From Rhodococcus sp. IEGM 1379 (GTDB taxonomy: Bacteria > Actinomycetota > Actinomycetes > Mycobacteriales > Mycobacteriaceae): a DNA stretch of 46,551 bases. Shown piece by piece: positions 14,478 to 24,889 of the stretch (its first letter is position 1; each line of letters begins with the position of its first letter). Location of the stretch: NCBI RefSeq assembly GCF_030056815.1, contig NZ_JASHKR010000037.1, positions 1 through 46,551 on the forward strand, read 5' to 3'. The position numbers and the translations under genes were made by a program. The notes under the pieces were generated by a model. It was not told where the DNA came from and ran no database searches. It saw only the letters and a program-made list of their open reading frames with translations.

Positions 14478-16151
14478 TCAGCGCTGCTGGGGGAGTCCGT
14501 GCGGCGGGCGCGGGAAGTCCTGTGCCACTGCGGCAGCCAGTTCGAACAGCGCATCACGAGTGCTGGGCCGAAGTCGGTCTAGATCTACTTCGGCGCCTTC
14601 CTCGAGGTGCGGATCGAACGGAACCAGCTGCACAGCGCGGCAGCGTTGTTCGAAGTGCTCGACAACGCGCGATAGATCGACCTTCCCGGAACCTGGACGG
14701 ACTGCGTTGATCACGGCAACGGAATTGGCGACAAGCCTGCTGTGCCCGTGCGCGTCGAGCCAGTCGAGAGTCGCGGAGGCGCTCCGCGCTCCGTCGACTG
14801 AACCCGAACTGATCACGATCAGGGAATTCGATCCGTCGAGAATCGCTTTCATCGCCGAATGCATCAATCCGGTTCCACAGTCGGTGAGAACGATGCTGTA
14901 AAACTTTTCGAGCATGTCGACGGTACGCATGTAGTCCTCACCGCTGAATGCTTCGGACACTGCCGGATCGCTGTCCGAGGCAAGCACTTCGAGTCGGTGG
15001 CGACTCTGCGAGGTGTACCCGCGCACATCGCTGTACTTCTCGATGCTCGCTTCGTCGCGGAGTAGGTTGCGCACCGTGGCCGGTGTTTCGAGAGAAACTT
15101 TCTGACTCAGCGTGCCGCGATCCGGATTGGCGTCGACGGCAATGACGCGGTCTCCTCGAACCGACGCGAACGTGGAACCGAGTGTGACCGTTGTCGTCGT
15201 CTTGCCGACGCCACCTTTGAGGCTGAGCACTGCAACCTTGTAGCACCCTTGCAGCGGTTGATTGATCTGCCGGGTCAGCTCGAGCATCCGCTGATCCTTG
15301 GTGCCGTTCCCGAGGTTGAGATGACGCCCGGACATTGCGTAGAGAGCCTTGCGCCATCCCCCGACCGGTGCGGGCTTTACTTGCTTGAGCAGTAATGCGC
15401 TGGAGAGGTCTTTTGCGGACATCGGCAGAGCGGACGCAGGTTGTTGCGACTCCGGCCTACTTGGTGCGGCCTGCGGTCCCCCGGGCAACTGTTGACCGGG
15501 AGCCCCGGGAGCCAAAATCTGCGGTCCCGACGGCGTCAAGACTGACGGTTGCGCACCCGTTAATGCCGACGGGGTGGGAATTGGGGGTGCCACCACCAAC
15601 CGCCGGGGAGTGCCAGCGGAATCTGGTTGCGGCACAACAGAATTAGTAGACGCTGGATTTACCGGAGCAGGATTCGCAACAGCAGCAGGCTGAGCGCCGC
15701 GATGCGCGGGTTCGTAAGTCTGCGGCGGCTGCGTGGTCGAGAATTGGTCGGCAGTGAACCCCGGCGGACCAGCGGGGTACTGAATGACAGGCTGACGTGG
15801 ACCGCTGGGCCCCACTATCGGCGCCGCAACGGGTACCGAGCCCGCAGCCGTTACCGCCGGAACCTGGGGTGCCGCCGGCCTCGAATTCTGCGGTGGCGCA
15901 TACATGGGACCCAAGCCCTCGCTGGACGTACGCGGAACCTGACGAGGATCGACTGAATCCGTCGGCGCGACGAACAGACTCCGTGTCCCGGCATCGATAA
16001 TCGCAGCAGGGCCGATACCTCTCGCCTGGTCAACCCTGGCAACCGGAACAGGCGCCACCGCCGGCTTGACCGCACTCTGTTCGTGCAGACTTGCCGCAGG
16101 ACGCACTGGCTCCCAGATCCCCGCCCCCGCGTCGTCCTTGTTGTCGGCCAT
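14478..16151 (-). CDS. MinD/ParA-like ATPase with long disordered N-terminus
   Basis: 557 residues. Roughly the first 220 residues are rich in Pro, Ala, Gln and Ser and look disordered. The rest is a SIMIBI-class ATPase with the deviant Walker A KGGVGKT at 312-318, VDANPDRGTLS (switch region) and LTDCGTGLMHSAM. This is the layout of Rv0530 and of EspI-type proteins rather than of a chromosomal ParA: there is no parB or parS nearby. The ATG at 16151 has AGGGGGG upstream. Its place behind the cytochrome c biogenesis genes matches mycobacteria. Function unproven; membrane-linked regulation or positioning is possible. Confidence 0.82.
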   Translation of the reverse strand: MADNKDDAGAGIWEPVRPAASLHEQSAVKPAVAPVPVARVDQARGIGPAAIIDAGTRSLFVAPTDSVDPRQVPRTSSEGLGPMYAPPQNSRPAAPQVPAVTAAGSVPVAAPIVGPSGPRQPVIQYPAGPPGFTADQFSTTQPPQTYEPAHRGAQPAAVANPAPVNPASTNSVVPQPDSAGTPRRLVVAPPIPTPSALTGAQPSVLTPSGPQILAPGAPGQQLPGGPQAAPSRPESQQPASALPMSAKDLSSALLLKQVKPAPVGGWRKALYAMSGRHLNLGNGTKDQRMLELTRQINQPLQGCYKVAVLSLKGGVGKTTTTVTLGSTFASVRGDRVIAVDANPDRGTLSQKVSLETPATVRNLLRDEASIEKYSDVRGYTSQSRHRLEVLASDSDPAVSEAFSGEDYMRTVDMLEKFYSIVLTDCGTGLMHSAMKAILDGSNSLIVISSGSVDGARSASATLDWLDAHGHSRLVANSVAVINAVRPGSGKVDLSRVVEHFEQRCRAVQLVPFDPHLEEGAEVDLDRLRPSTRDALFELAAAVAQDFPRPPHGLPQQR

Positions 16152-16316
16152 GGCAGCCCCCCTGTCGAATTCTCGGTCGCGCATACCTACGCGATGCAGA
16201 ACGACGATACAGCTATCAAGCAGCTAGTTCGATTGGGATGTTGCGCCCAAAACGCTTGTCACGACTCGCACACCGAAATTCGCGCGGTCTGCAACACCCC
16301 ACCGTACCGGAAGGGA

Positions 16317-17282
16317 TCAGGTCAGTCCTGCGTAGGAATGCAGGCCCGATACCACCATGTTGACGATGAACAGATTGAAGAGCATTGCTACGAAGCCTGC
16401 GATGTTGATCCATGCGGCCTTGGTTTCACGCCATCCGGACGTTGCTCGGGCATGCAGATATGCGGCGTAGATCACCCAGGCGATGAACGACATCGTCTCC
16501 TTGGGATCCCACCCCCAGAACCTGCCCCACGCCGCTTCCGCCCAGATCGCGCCGAGAATAACGCCGGCTCCGAACAGCGGGAACGCGATAATAGTGCTCT
16601 TGTACGCCAGTCGGTCGAGGGTCTGCGCGTCGGGAAGTCGCTCGGCGATCCGGCCACCGATGCCGGTGCCCTCTTCGCCGGGCGGGAACTTCAGGCGCAG
16701 CAGGAACAGCAGGCTGGCAATGCCACCGATCATGAAGATGCCGGATCCGACGCTCACGATCGTGACGTGAATCGGAAGCCAGTAGGAACGCAGTGCCGGA
16801 ACTACCGGCGCTGCGTCGGCGTAGAGGATGGTTCCGGCAAGGAACATAAGGATCAGTACCGGCGCCAACAGGAAGACCCACATCGGACGGTACGTCGCCT
16901 TGGCCAGCAAAACGTGGCCGACCAGCAACGCTGCCGCACACGCCATCGCGACAAATTCATACATATTGCCCAGCGGGAATCGCTCCGTGGCAAATCCTCG
17001 CAGCACGATCGACGCGAAGATCAGAACGGTGCCGACCACAAGGACTGCCCGGCCCATACCGCCGAACCGCTCGGCCAACGGTTTTGCCGGTCGTTCCGTC
17101 ACTCGTCCGGGCGCCGAAGCGTCCACGGCAGCACCGGCACCGACCAGTTCTTTGTCTTGAACGGCTCGGGCCTGGGCGGACGCATACTGGATGATCAGCA
17201 GTACAAACGCCAGGACCAGCACAGTGAATGCGGACTTGAAGGCCCAGTCGCTGTACTGAGAGAGAGTCTCATTAGTTGTCAT
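16317..17282 (-). CDS. ccsB: Cytochrome c biogenesis protein CcsB/CcsA (haem handling)
   Basis: Integral membrane protein of System II cytochrome c maturation, which with ResB exports haem and attaches it to apocytochromes outside the membrane. 321 residues and about eight hydrophobic segments. The haem-binding WWD signature is seen as WGRFWGWDPKETMSFIAWVIYAAYLHAR in the C-terminal third, flanked by conserved histidines. It corresponds to Rv0529. The start overlaps the resB stop by four bases. Naming differs between annotations (ccsA or ccsB). Confidence 0.92.
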   Translation of the reverse strand: MTTNETLSQYSDWAFKSAFTVLVLAFVLLIIQYASAQARAVQDKELVGAGAAVDASAPGRVTERPAKPLAERFGGMGRAVLVVGTVLIFASIVLRGFATERFPLGNMYEFVAMACAAALLVGHVLLAKATYRPMWVFLLAPVLILMFLAGTILYADAAPVVPALRSYWLPIHVTIVSVGSGIFMIGGIASLLFLLRLKFPPGEEGTGIGGRIAERLPDAQTLDRLAYKSTIIAFPLFGAGVILGAIWAEAAWGRFWGWDPKETMSFIAWVIYAAYLHARATSGWRETKAAWINIAGFVAMLFNLFIVNMVVSGLHSYAGLT

Positions 17283-18943
17283 CGGGCATTCTCCTGCGCA
17301 TGCGGCCTGGTAGCCGTGTTGGTGGGATTGCTGTCAAGTAGGCGATCTGCGAGGCGATCGAACTCGTCGCCCCAACCGGCATGGTCGGTACGGGCAAGTC
17401 CGCCCAGCTCTACTACAGTACGTCGTTCTTCGTCGAGATAGATACGCGCCCAGATTCGGCGACGCTTGATCACCAGCGAGACCAGTAGTCCGGCCATCAT
17501 GGTCAGTGCCGAAATCAGCACCCATTGCTGTGCTGGATCGTGAGAAACCTGCAGGTTGACGAAGTCCACAGCGCCGTCGAACCGCACCTGAGTTCCGTCG
17601 GCGAGTGTCGCGCTCTCGCCGGGGAACAGGTTGACACGGTCCTGTTTAACCAGGCGTCCCTGGTTGATGAGCTCGGTGTTGAGCTCGAACAGCGACTGCG
17701 GGTTGCCGGTGTCGAGTCCGGAATCACCCTTGTAGATGTCGATGGCGACAGCAGGATCGTTCATCGCCGGGAAGCTCGACGACAACAGGTTGCCGTGGAA
17801 CAGAGCCGTCGGCGCGAACAGGCCCTCGATGGCGATCTGGTTCTTGCGTCGTTCGTCTGCGTCCGGGTACATGCCGCCGGGAGGATCGAAACGCATTGCG
17901 CCACTGCTCAGGAAGGTGGTCGCGTCGTCCGGTCGCCACTGCAGTGTCTCCGTGCGGGTTTCCCCGTTCGGGAACGTGACGGTGAAAGTCGGTGCGTAAC
18001 CGTGGCCCTGGAGGTACACGCGGTCACCGGCAACGCGCAGCGGGTGGTTCACCTGGATCGTCGTATCGCGCCAGGTGTCGGTCTCGAGATCGTCACCGGA
18101 TTGGTAGGAGATGTCCGAGGTGAACATCTCGGCCTGGCCGGTTTCGAGGTAGTCGGCCTGGAAGTTCTTGACGCGCACGCACAACGGCGTCATCCCGGTG
18201 CCGTCGAGGCTCAGGCCCGCGACGAACGAATCGAAAACGGCCGGAGATGTGGTGCAGAATCCGGGACCGTCGTTAGCGATCACGATCCTGTTGCCCTCGT
18301 AACCGAACAGCTTTCCGGCGGCGATGGCAATCAGAAGCGCGACGAGCGAGAGGTGGAAGACGAGGTTGCCGGCTTCACGCAGATAACCCTTCTCCGCGGA
18401 GATCGTGATTTCACCTTCGCGGTGAGACCGCTCGTCGTCGGTGCGGGTTTCGACGCGCCAGCCCTTGAGTTCCTTCGACAGACGCGAAGCCAACTCCTCC
18501 GGAGTCTCGCCTTCGGCGACGCTCTTCGTGTGGTGCGGCAGGCGAGCAAGGTTGCGCGGGGCCTGCACCGGACGTGTCCGCAGTGCCTTCGCGTGTTCGA
18601 CGCAGCGCGGCAGGATGCAGCCTACGAGCGAGATGAACAGCAGGGCGTAGATCGCGGTGAACCAGAAACTGCTGAACACGTCGAACAGTTCCAGCTTGTC
18701 CATCCATGGCCCGAGTGTGGGCCGCGCGGCGATGTAGTCGGCGACCTTGCCCTCGTTGAGGGAACGCTGCGGCAGCAGTGCACCGGGAATGGCTGCGAGA
18801 GCAAGCAAGAACAGCAACACCAGTGCGGTCTTCATCGAGGTGAGACCGCGCCAGGTATTGCGTCCGAGCGCGATGACGCGACCGAGCATCGACTGCCGAG
18901 GCAGTGTTGGAGTCGGGTTGTCGTTTTTATCGTCAACTGTCAT
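17279..18943 (-). CDS. resB: ResB-family cytochrome c biogenesis protein
   Basis: 554 residues: three N-terminal membrane helices (including [22 protein letters not shown]), a large extracytoplasmic domain and a final helix ([18 protein letters not shown]) before a short cytosolic tail. This is the ResB/Ccs1 pattern, partner of the preceding haem-handling protein in the System II synthase. The [10 protein letters not shown] turn after helix 1 is typical. It corresponds to Rv0528. It overlaps both neighbours by four bases, so ccdA-resB-ccsB are translationally coupled. Confidence 0.9.
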   Translation of the reverse strand: MTVDDKNDNPTPTLPRQSMLGRVIALGRNTWRGLTSMKTALVLLFLLALAAIPGALLPQRSLNEGKVADYIAARPTLGPWMDKLELFDVFSSFWFTAIYALLFISLVGCILPRCVEHAKALRTRPVQAPRNLARLPHHTKSVAEGETPEELASRLSKELKGWRVETRTDDERSHREGEITISAEKGYLREAGNLVFHLSLVALLIAIAAGKLFGYEGNRIVIANDGPGFCTTSPAVFDSFVAGLSLDGTGMTPLCVRVKNFQADYLETGQAEMFTSDISYQSGDDLETDTWRDTTIQVNHPLRVAGDRVYLQGHGYAPTFTVTFPNGETRTETLQWRPDDATTFLSSGAMRFDPPGGMYPDADERRKNQIAIEGLFAPTALFHGNLLSSSFPAMNDPAVAIDIYKGDSGLDTGNPQSLFELNTELINQGRLVKQDRVNLFPGESATLADGTQVRFDGAVDFVNLQVSHDPAQQWVLISALTMMAGLLVSLVIKRRRIWARIYLDEERRTVVELGGLARTDHAGWGDEFDRLADRLLDSNPTNTATRPHAQENAR

Positions 18944-19773
18944 ATCGGCAGCGTCACCTCCGAGATAAATGCGTCACGGACCCAGCCGACGAACTGGTCC
19001 CACGCGCCCGTGACGAGGGCAATACCCACCGCCACCAACATGATTCCGCCGAAAATTTGAATGGTCCGCGCATTGCGACGCAACCAACCGACGCCCGTCA
19101 ATGCACGTGCCGACCCGAGGGCCAGGAAGATGAACGGCAATCCGAGCCCGATGCAGTAGGCCACAATCAAGGCGACACCGCGGGCGGCGGTCATGCCTTC
19201 GGTACCGGCGGCCACGGACATCACGCCGGCCAGGGTCGGGCCGAGACACGGAGTCCAGCCGAGTGCGAACACGCCACCGAGCAACGGAGCGCCCACCAAC
19301 GAGGACACTCGACGCGGCTCGAAGCGGACGTCTTTCTGCAGTGCGGGAACCAATCCGATGAACACGAGGCCCATCGCTATGGTGACAACGCCGCCGATGC
19401 GCATCAGTACTTCGCGGTTGATCAGCAGCGTGGAGATCACACCGAACACGGAGGCGGTAGCCAACACGAAGACGACGGTGAAACCGGCGACAAACAGTCC
19501 GGCAGCGCCGGCGACTCGCAAGCGAGAACTGCGGGCGATCGTTCGGGTTTTTGCCTCGTCCGCGGTAATCGCCGGAGCATCGGCGCCCACTACCCCGGCC
19601 AAGTAGGACAGGTAGCCGGGAACCAGCGGCACAACACACGGCGACGCGAAGGAAACAAGACCGGCGAGCAGGCACGCGCCCAGCGCCAGCAGCAACGGAC
19701 CGGACGAGGCTGCATTCTGAAAAGCTTCGCCCACGCCTGCGCCGAGAGTTTCAGTCACAGAAGTATTTGTCAT
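18940..19773 (-). CDS. ccdA: Thiol-disulfide transmembrane protein CcdA
   Basis: Passes reducing power from cytosolic thioredoxin across the membrane to keep apocytochrome cysteines reduced. 277 residues and six membrane helices. The redox cysteines are in [19 protein letters not shown] (C46) and [16 protein letters not shown] (C176). It corresponds to Rv0527. The start overlaps the TlpA-like stop and its end overlaps resB, consistent with one operon. About 20 extra N-terminal residues precede the first helix. Confidence 0.93.
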   Translation of the reverse strand: MTNTSVTETLGAGVGEAFQNAASSGPLLLALGACLLAGLVSFASPCVVPLVPGYLSYLAGVVGADAPAITADEAKTRTIARSSRLRVAGAAGLFVAGFTVVFVLATASVFGVISTLLINREVLMRIGGVVTIAMGLVFIGLVPALQKDVRFEPRRVSSLVGAPLLGGVFALGWTPCLGPTLAGVMSVAAGTEGMTAARGVALIVAYCIGLGLPFIFLALGSARALTGVGWLRRNARTIQIFGGIMLVAVGIALVTGAWDQFVGWVRDAFISEVTLPI

Positions 19774-20381
19774 TGCTGCGCAGGCTCTTCCGCTGCCACT
19801 CGTTGGACGACGGGCAGGAGATCCTCGGCAAGGAGTTCCTGCAGGAACACTGCGGCGACGCGATGCTGACGGTCCAGAACGATGGTGGTCGGGATGACCG
19901 ACGTCGGATAGCCCTTGCCCAGAGCGATCAAAGTACGCATCGACGGGTCGTAGATCGACGGGTACGAGACCTTGTTGTCGACGACGAAGTCCTGCGCCTT
20001 GTTCTTCGTGTCGTCACGGACGTTGATGCCGAGGAATTGCACTCCGGAATCACGCGTCTGTTCGTAGACCTGCTCGAGATCGTCGGCTTCGGCGCGGCAC
20101 GGCCCACACCACTGGCCCCAGACGTTGAGGACGACAACCTTGCCCTCGAAGTCGCTGAGGCCGACGGTCTCACCTTCGGACATCAGGTCCGGTCCGGAAA
20201 GTTTGCCGATGGTCCCGCGGGTCGACGGCGGGTCGTAGAAGATCTTCGTCTTCCCACCGGGGGAAACGAAGTCGAAAGTTCCGCCCTGGGCGACGGCGTC
20301 GGTGCCGGTCGCGCACGACGAAAGGAAGAGCATCGCTGCAGCAGCCGTGGCGACTGCGGCAGCGACCTTGCGGAAAATCAT
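19770..20381 (-). CDS. TlpA/ResA-like thiol-disulfide lipoprotein
   Basis: Extracytoplasmic thioredoxin-fold reductase that probably takes electrons from CcdA and reduces the haem-binding cysteines of apocytochrome c. 203 residues. The lipobox LSSC gives acylated C23. The active site is WCGPC (C92 and C95), followed by the helix [11 protein letters not shown]; the cis-proline region is seen in [14 protein letters not shown]. It corresponds to Rv0526. Four-base overlaps with the phosphatase gene upstream and ccdA downstream tie it into the operon. Confidence 0.9.
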   Translation of the reverse strand: MIFRKVAAAVATAAAAMLFLSSCATGTDAVAQGGTFDFVSPGGKTKIFYDPPSTRGTIGKLSGPDLMSEGETVGLSDFEGKVVVLNVWGQWCGPCRAEADDLEQVYEQTRDSGVQFLGINVRDDTKNKAQDFVVDNKVSYPSIYDPSMRTLIALGKGYPTSVIPTTIVLDRQHRVAAVFLQELLAEDLLPVVQRVAAEEPAQQ

Positions 20382-21037
20382 GCTCCAGTCACTCTCGGGT
20401 CGGAGGCACCAGCAGGTTCGGAGTAGATGATGTCGACGAGGGTGTCACCTTCGTAGACAAGTGACGTCAGAGAAGCGAGGCCACACTGACGGTGACGCGG
20501 GTCGTGCCAGAGGCGTTCACCCTGCAGGAATCGGCGCAGCGTCCACACCGGCAACTGATGGCTGACGACGACGGCTTCGTGACCGACAGCAGCGACGCGA
20601 GCGGCATTGACGGCGGCAAGCATGCGGTGCGCGATCTGCAGGTACGGCTCTCCCCACGACGGTGTGAACGGGTCGCGCAGCTTCCACCAGTGGCGGGGAC
20701 GCGAGAGTGCGCCGTCGCCGACGGCAACCTTGAGCCCCTCGAATTCGTTGCCGGCTTCGATGACGTTGTCGTCGGTCGTGATGTCGAGACCGTGTGCCTC
20801 GGCAATGGGCGCGGCAGTTTCCTGAGCGCGCTGCAACGGCGATGCGACGACGTGGGTGATGTCGTGATCTGCAAGAACAGCCGCAACTGCCCGTGCCTGA
20901 GCCTCGCCGGCCACCGACAACCGGAAACCCGGAAGCCGTCCGTACAGAATCCCGCGGGGATTGTGGACTTCACCGTGGCGAAGGACATGCACGATCGTGC
21001 GGGTGGACGTGTGGTCTGGGTGATCGACGTCGGTCAC
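20378..21037 (-). CDS. Histidine phosphatase family protein
   Basis: 219 residues with the phosphoglycerate-mutase-like RHG motif in VLRHGEVHNPRG near residue 20 and the second catalytic histidine in VVVSHQLPVW. It corresponds to Rv0525. I chose GTG 21037, preceded by GAGGA at a suitable spacing, because the longer frame would run into hemL. The substrate is not apparent; family members act on sugar phosphates and other phosphoesters. It lies between hemL and the cytochrome c maturation genes and is co-transcribed with both. Confidence 0.85.
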   Translation of the reverse strand: MTDVDHPDHTSTRTIVHVLRHGEVHNPRGILYGRLPGFRLSVAGEAQARAVAAVLADHDITHVVASPLQRAQETAAPIAEAHGLDITTDDNVIEAGNEFEGLKVAVGDGALSRPRHWWKLRDPFTPSWGEPYLQIAHRMLAAVNAARVAAVGHEAVVVSHQLPVWTLRRFLQGERLWHDPRHRQCGLASLTSLVYEGDTLVDIIYSEPAGASDPRVTGA

Positions 21038-21090
21038 AGTCGAGAGTCCTCGCTGAAGAAGGTGTGTGGTGGGGAGCGCGTGTGCTTGTT

Positions 21091-22416
21091 TTAAGACTTG
21101 ACGGCTGCTGCCGCAGCCTTGGCTGCGTGAGGCATAGCGTCGGCGATGATCGAGAACGCCCGATCGTCGAGTGCGGCCGAGACGAACCACGCTTCGAACG
21201 CGCTCGGCGGCGGGTACACACCGCGCGAGAGCAGTGCGTGGAAGAAAGCGGGGAACCGCCAGGTCTGCGCGGCCTTGGCTTCGTCGTAATTGGTGACCGC
21301 ATTCTCGGAGAAGAACACGCTGACCAGTGTGCCCGCGTATTGCACGCGATGTACGACGCCTTCGGCGGTGAGCGCCTCGGACATGAGGTCGCCCAAGGCC
21401 GTGGCATTTTTGGCGAGTTTGGCGTACACGTCGGCGTCGGCAGCACGAAGGTTTGCCAGTCCCGCAGCAACGGCGACGGGGTTTCCGGAGAGTGTGCCGG
21501 CCTGGTAGACGGGGCCGTCGGGTGCGAGGTGACCCATGATGTCGGCGCGACCACCGAAGGCTGCGGCCGGAAGCCCACCGCTCATGACCTTGCCGAAGGT
21601 ATAGAGATCACCGGCGACGTTGTCGATGCCGTACCAACCCGAAGCGCTGACGCGGAATCCCGTCATCACCTCATCCATGATCAGCAGTGCTCCGTGCTCT
21701 GTGGTGAGTCGACGCAGGCCCTCGTTGAATCCGGGCAGAGGCGCGACGGCACCCATGTTTCCCGCAGCTGCTTCGGTGATGACGCAGGCGACTGCTCCGG
21801 GGTTCGCGGCAAAAGCTGCGGCGACCGCCTCGAGATCGTTGTAGCGAACTACGATGGTGTCCTCGGCCTGAGCCCCGGTCACGCCCGGTGACGTGGGCAA
21901 ACCGAAGGTTGCGAGTCCGGATCCGGCGTCGGCAAGGAGGGCATCGACATGGCCGTGATAGCAACCGGAGAACTTGATGATCTTGGTGCGGCCGGTGAAT
22001 CCGCGGGCCAGACGTACTGCGCTCATCGTGGCTTCGGTGCCCGAGTTGACCAGGCGAACCTTCTGCACGGGCGCGACGCGGGCGACGATCTCCTCGGCCA
22101 GCGCGATTTCACCTTCGGTGGGAGCGCCGAAGGACAGACCGCCGAGCGCGGCTTCGCGAACAGCTTCTACGACGGCCGGGTGTGCGTGTCCGAGGATCAT
22201 CGGGCCCCACGACGACACAAGATCGACGTAGTTGTTGCCGTCGACGTCGGTCAGTGTGTAACCGGAGGCTTCGCGGATGAATCGGGGTGTTCCACCCACC
22301 GAACCGAACGCCCGGACCGGCGAATTGACGCCGCCGGGGATCACTTTGCCGGCACGCTCGAAGAGGCGAGCCGAGTTCGTTGCATGCAGGTCGAAATCAC
22401 CGGAAGACACAGTCAC
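21091..22416 (-). CDS. hemL: Glutamate-1-semialdehyde 2,1-aminomutase
   Basis: PLP enzyme that makes 5-aminolevulinate in the C5 pathway, following glutamyl-tRNA reductase (hemA at the other end of the window). 441 residues, a normal length. The PLP lysine is K276 in [11 protein letters not shown], the cofactor phosphate site is [15 protein letters not shown] (124-138), and MDEVMTGFR (248-256) supplies the aspartate that binds the pyridine nitrogen. The gene heads the minus-strand operon continuing to ccsB. A 110-base divergent promoter region separates it from a lipoprotein gene. Confidence 0.95.
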   Translation of the reverse strand: MTVSSGDFDLHATNSARLFERAGKVIPGGVNSPVRAFGSVGGTPRFIREASGYTLTDVDGNNYVDLVSSWGPMILGHAHPAVVEAVREAALGGLSFGAPTEGEIALAEEIVARVAPVQKVRLVNSGTEATMSAVRLARGFTGRTKIIKFSGCYHGHVDALLADAGSGLATFGLPTSPGVTGAQAEDTIVVRYNDLEAVAAAFAANPGAVACVITEAAAGNMGAVAPLPGFNEGLRRLTTEHGALLIMDEVMTGFRVSASGWYGIDNVAGDLYTFGKVMSGGLPAAAFGGRADIMGHLAPDGPVYQAGTLSGNPVAVAAGLANLRAADADVYAKLAKNATALGDLMSEALTAEGVVHRVQYAGTLVSVFFSENAVTNYDEAKAAQTWRFPAFFHALLSRGVYPPPSAFEAWFVSAALDDRAFSIIADAMPHAAKAAAAAVKS

Positions 22417-22526
22417 GACCTCCAGTGTCCCAGTTCTGTCGAATCTGACAACGACAGGGTGTAGGACTTCGGCACCAAGACAGCGTTTTCAGGTCGGAAC
22501 TGACCAATTATGAGACCATTTCGACC

Positions 22527-22874
22527 ATGAAGCGACTGTTGACCACGCTATTGATTCCAGTTGCGATCCTTGTCACATCCTGTAGTTCAGATGCCTCGAA
22601 CGACGCTACAGCGACAACAACAGCCGCTTCGACCAGTTCAGTTGCGGTCGTGGACACCGCCGCGGCGCCTCGCACCGAGCCTGCATTTCTGGGTGGTTGT
22701 TCCGCGGTCTCGGTCTACGTCGCGCAGCGAACGCAGACCGGCGGCGCCCCCACCGATACAGCGGTGGCCTTCCTGAAAATCGTCGAAAACGACCCGTCGT
22801 ACCTCGCTATGCCCGATACCGACAAACAACTGTTCAGAGAGGGAATCGAAGCCGGCGCCGCCGGAAACTGCTGA
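22527..22874 (+). CDS. Small secreted lipoprotein, unknown
   Basis: 115 residues with a lipoprotein signal (KRLLTTLLIPVAILVTSC, acylated C19), then a Ser/Thr/Ala linker and a short helical domain. Two further cysteines, in LGGCSAVSVYV and at the very C-terminus (AAGNC), could form a disulfide. I do not recognise a family. It is divergent from hemL and 33 bases upstream of the acyl-CoA oxidase-like gene, and could be co-transcribed with the latter. Confidence 0.72.
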   Translation: MKRLLTTLLIPVAILVTSCSSDASNDATATTTAASTSSVAVVDTAAAPRTEPAFLGGCSAVSVYVAQRTQTGGAPTDTAVAFLKIVENDPSYLAMPDTDKQLFREGIEAGAAGNC

Positions 22875-22907
22875 CGCCTCGCGCCGCTCACCGCTAGGGT
22901 CGGGTCC

Positions 22908-24839
22908 ATGGCCACTACAGCGGACCACCTCAGGATTACTCTCGACGGACGCTGGCGGGAGGTGCGCGAGCGGGTACGCGGCGAGTTGGACGATCCTCGT
23001 TTCGCTCCGCACTACACACCGAACCTCGCCATCGCTCGCACCAAGACGCTCGAGCAAATGCGAATTCTCGCCGATCTCGGTTATGCCGCAAACGGTTTCG
23101 CGGTAGAACACGGTGGAACCGGAGATGCCGGTGGCGCCGTCACCAGCATCGAGATGCTCGCAATGTCAGACCTGTCGCTGATGGTCAAAGCAGGGGTCCA
23201 GTGGGGACTGTTCGGCGGAGCCATCGAAAATCTGGGCACCGAACGCCACCACCAGGCCTACGTCAAACCACTCATCGACCTGGAACTTCTCGGATGTTTT
23301 GCCATGACCGAGACCGGTCACGGCAGTGACGTTCAGGAACTCGAGACAACCGCCACGTACGACGCCGCCACCGGCGAATTTGTTGTCCACTCCCCCACTC
23401 CGTCGTCCCGCAAGGACTACATCGGCGGAGCGGCGGAGCACGCGAGCGTCGCCGCAGTATTCGCGCAGCTCATCACCGGCGGTGAAAGCCAGGGTGTGCA
23501 CTGCTTTGTGGTGCCGATCCGCGACGACGCCGGAAACGACTTGCCCGGCGTCACGACGTCGGACTGCGGACTGAAGGGCGGACTCCCCGGAGTCGACAAC
23601 GGGCGCATCATGTTCGATCAGGTTCGGATCCCCCGCGACAACCTTCTCAATCGTTATGCCGACGTCGCCGAGGACGGGACCTACAGTTCCGAGATCGAGA
23701 ACCCGAACCGTCGTTTCTTCACGATGGTCGGCACCTTGGTGCGTGGCCGTGTCACCGTCGGTGGTTCGGCGGCCGCAGCGGCCCGGGTCGGATTGGCCAT
23801 CGCGGGTCGATACGCCTTGCAGCGCAGGCAGTTCAGCGCCCCCAAGAGTGACGACGAAGTCCTCATCATGGACTACCTCGTCCACCAGAGGCGCCTACTG
23901 CCGCTGATCGCCCGCTCCTACGCCCTGCAGTTCGCCCAGAACGAACTTGTCTCGGCGATGCACGATGTCCAGAGCAGCAAGGATCCCGATCCACAGGAGC
24001 AGCGCGAACTCGAAGGCCGCGCCGCCGGCCTCAAGGCCGCCAACACCTGGCACGCCACCAAAGCTATTCAGGAAGCACGCGAAGCCTGCGGCGGCGCAGG
24101 CTATCTCGCGGAAAATCGCCTCACCTCACTGAAGGCGGATACCGACGTCTTCACCACGTTCGAGGGTGACAACCACGTTCTGACGCAGTTGGTCGCGAAG
24201 GAACTCCTCACGTCGTACGCAGATGAAGTACGCGGGATGAGCCCGGTCGACTGGATGCGTTTCGCCGCAACGACGGTCTCCGACGTGGTCAAGAAACGTA
24301 CTGCGGCGCAACAGATTCTGCAGACCATCGTCGATACCCGCCAGGACAACGAGGAAGACGGCAGCCTCTTCAATCGTGGTACTCAGATGAAGATGTTCGA
24401 GGATCGCGAGGAGTACCTACTCTCCACGGCGGCAAGGAGATTGCAGGCAGCACAGAAGCGCGAGGAGAATCCGTTCGACGCCTTCAACTTCGTTCAGGAC
24501 CACGTTTTGAAAGCGGCCCAGGCTCACATCGAGCGCGTCATCCTGGAAGCCTTTGTCGCCGGCATAGATTCGTGTGAGGACGAAACCGCGAAGGACCTCT
24601 TCGGCGAGGTGTGTGACCTCTACGCACTCTCCGTCATCGAGGAGGACAAAGCCTGGTTCATGGAACACCGGCATCTGTCGGTCGAGCGTTCCAAGGCTGT
24701 AACTCGCGGAATCAACGAGCGTTGCCGCACCCTGCGCCCGCATGCCGCGACGCTGATCGACGGGTTCGGCATCCCCGAATCGTTGTTGGGTTCGGCGATG
24801 CTCAACGGAGCGGGCACTGACGCAGTTCGTCTGAAATGA
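22908..24839 (+). CDS. Acyl-CoA dehydrogenase / acyl-CoA oxidase-like flavoprotein
   Basis: 643 residues, well above the roughly 380 of ordinary acyl-CoA dehydrogenases and near the length of acyl-CoA oxidases. The FAD and substrate block CFAMTETGHGSDVQELET is near residue 130, with RKDYIGGAAEHA following. The candidate catalytic glutamate is E419 in TTFEGDNHVLTQLVAKELL, the oxidase-type position. The C-terminal third is the extra helical domain of oxidases. It probably carries out the first step of beta-oxidation of a long or unusual acyl-CoA. A strong terminator follows within ten bases. Oxidase or dehydrogenase activity cannot be decided from sequence. Confidence 0.88.
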   Translation: MATTADHLRITLDGRWREVRERVRGELDDPRFAPHYTPNLAIARTKTLEQMRILADLGYAANGFAVEHGGTGDAGGAVTSIEMLAMSDLSLMVKAGVQWGLFGGAIENLGTERHHQAYVKPLIDLELLGCFAMTETGHGSDVQELETTATYDAATGEFVVHSPTPSSRKDYIGGAAEHASVAAVFAQLITGGESQGVHCFVVPIRDDAGNDLPGVTTSDCGLKGGLPGVDNGRIMFDQVRIPRDNLLNRYADVAEDGTYSSEIENPNRRFFTMVGTLVRGRVTVGGSAAAAARVGLAIAGRYALQRRQFSAPKSDDEVLIMDYLVHQRRLLPLIARSYALQFAQNELVSAMHDVQSSKDPDPQEQRELEGRAAGLKAANTWHATKAIQEAREACGGAGYLAENRLTSLKADTDVFTTFEGDNHVLTQLVAKELLTSYADEVRGMSPVDWMRFAATTVSDVVKKRTAAQQILQTIVDTRQDNEEDGSLFNRGTQMKMFEDREEYLLSTAARRLQAAQKREENPFDAFNFVQDHVLKAAQAHIERVILEAFVAGIDSCEDETAKDLFGEVCDLYALSVIEEDKAWFMEHRHLSVERSKAVTRGINERCRTLRPHAATLIDGFGIPESLLGSAMLNGAGTDAVRLK

Positions 24840-24845
24840 AAAAAT

Positions 24846-24880
24846 GGCGGGGCAGAATAATCTGCCCCGCCGTTCTTTCT
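24846..24880. terminator. Rho-independent bidirectional terminator
   Basis: GGCGGGGCAGA (24846-24856), loop ATAA, then the exact complement (24861-24871) and a T-rich tail GTTCTTTCT on the plus strand. On the minus strand the stem is followed by CATTTTTTCATTTC. It serves both convergent genes ending at 24839 and 24890. Confidence 0.9.
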
Positions 24881-24889
24881 CGCGTAATT

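Noticed and set aside
16083..17441. 452-codon plus-strand open frame
   Set aside because: It lies antisense to the start of the MinD-like gene, all of ccsB and the end of resB; its translation is polar low-complexity with no domain. High-GC codon bias on one strand opens such frames.
17525..19060. 511-codon plus-strand open frame
   Set aside because: Antisense to resB and ccdA, which show clear family motifs; the shadow has Arg/Gln/Glu-rich composition and no recognisable fold.
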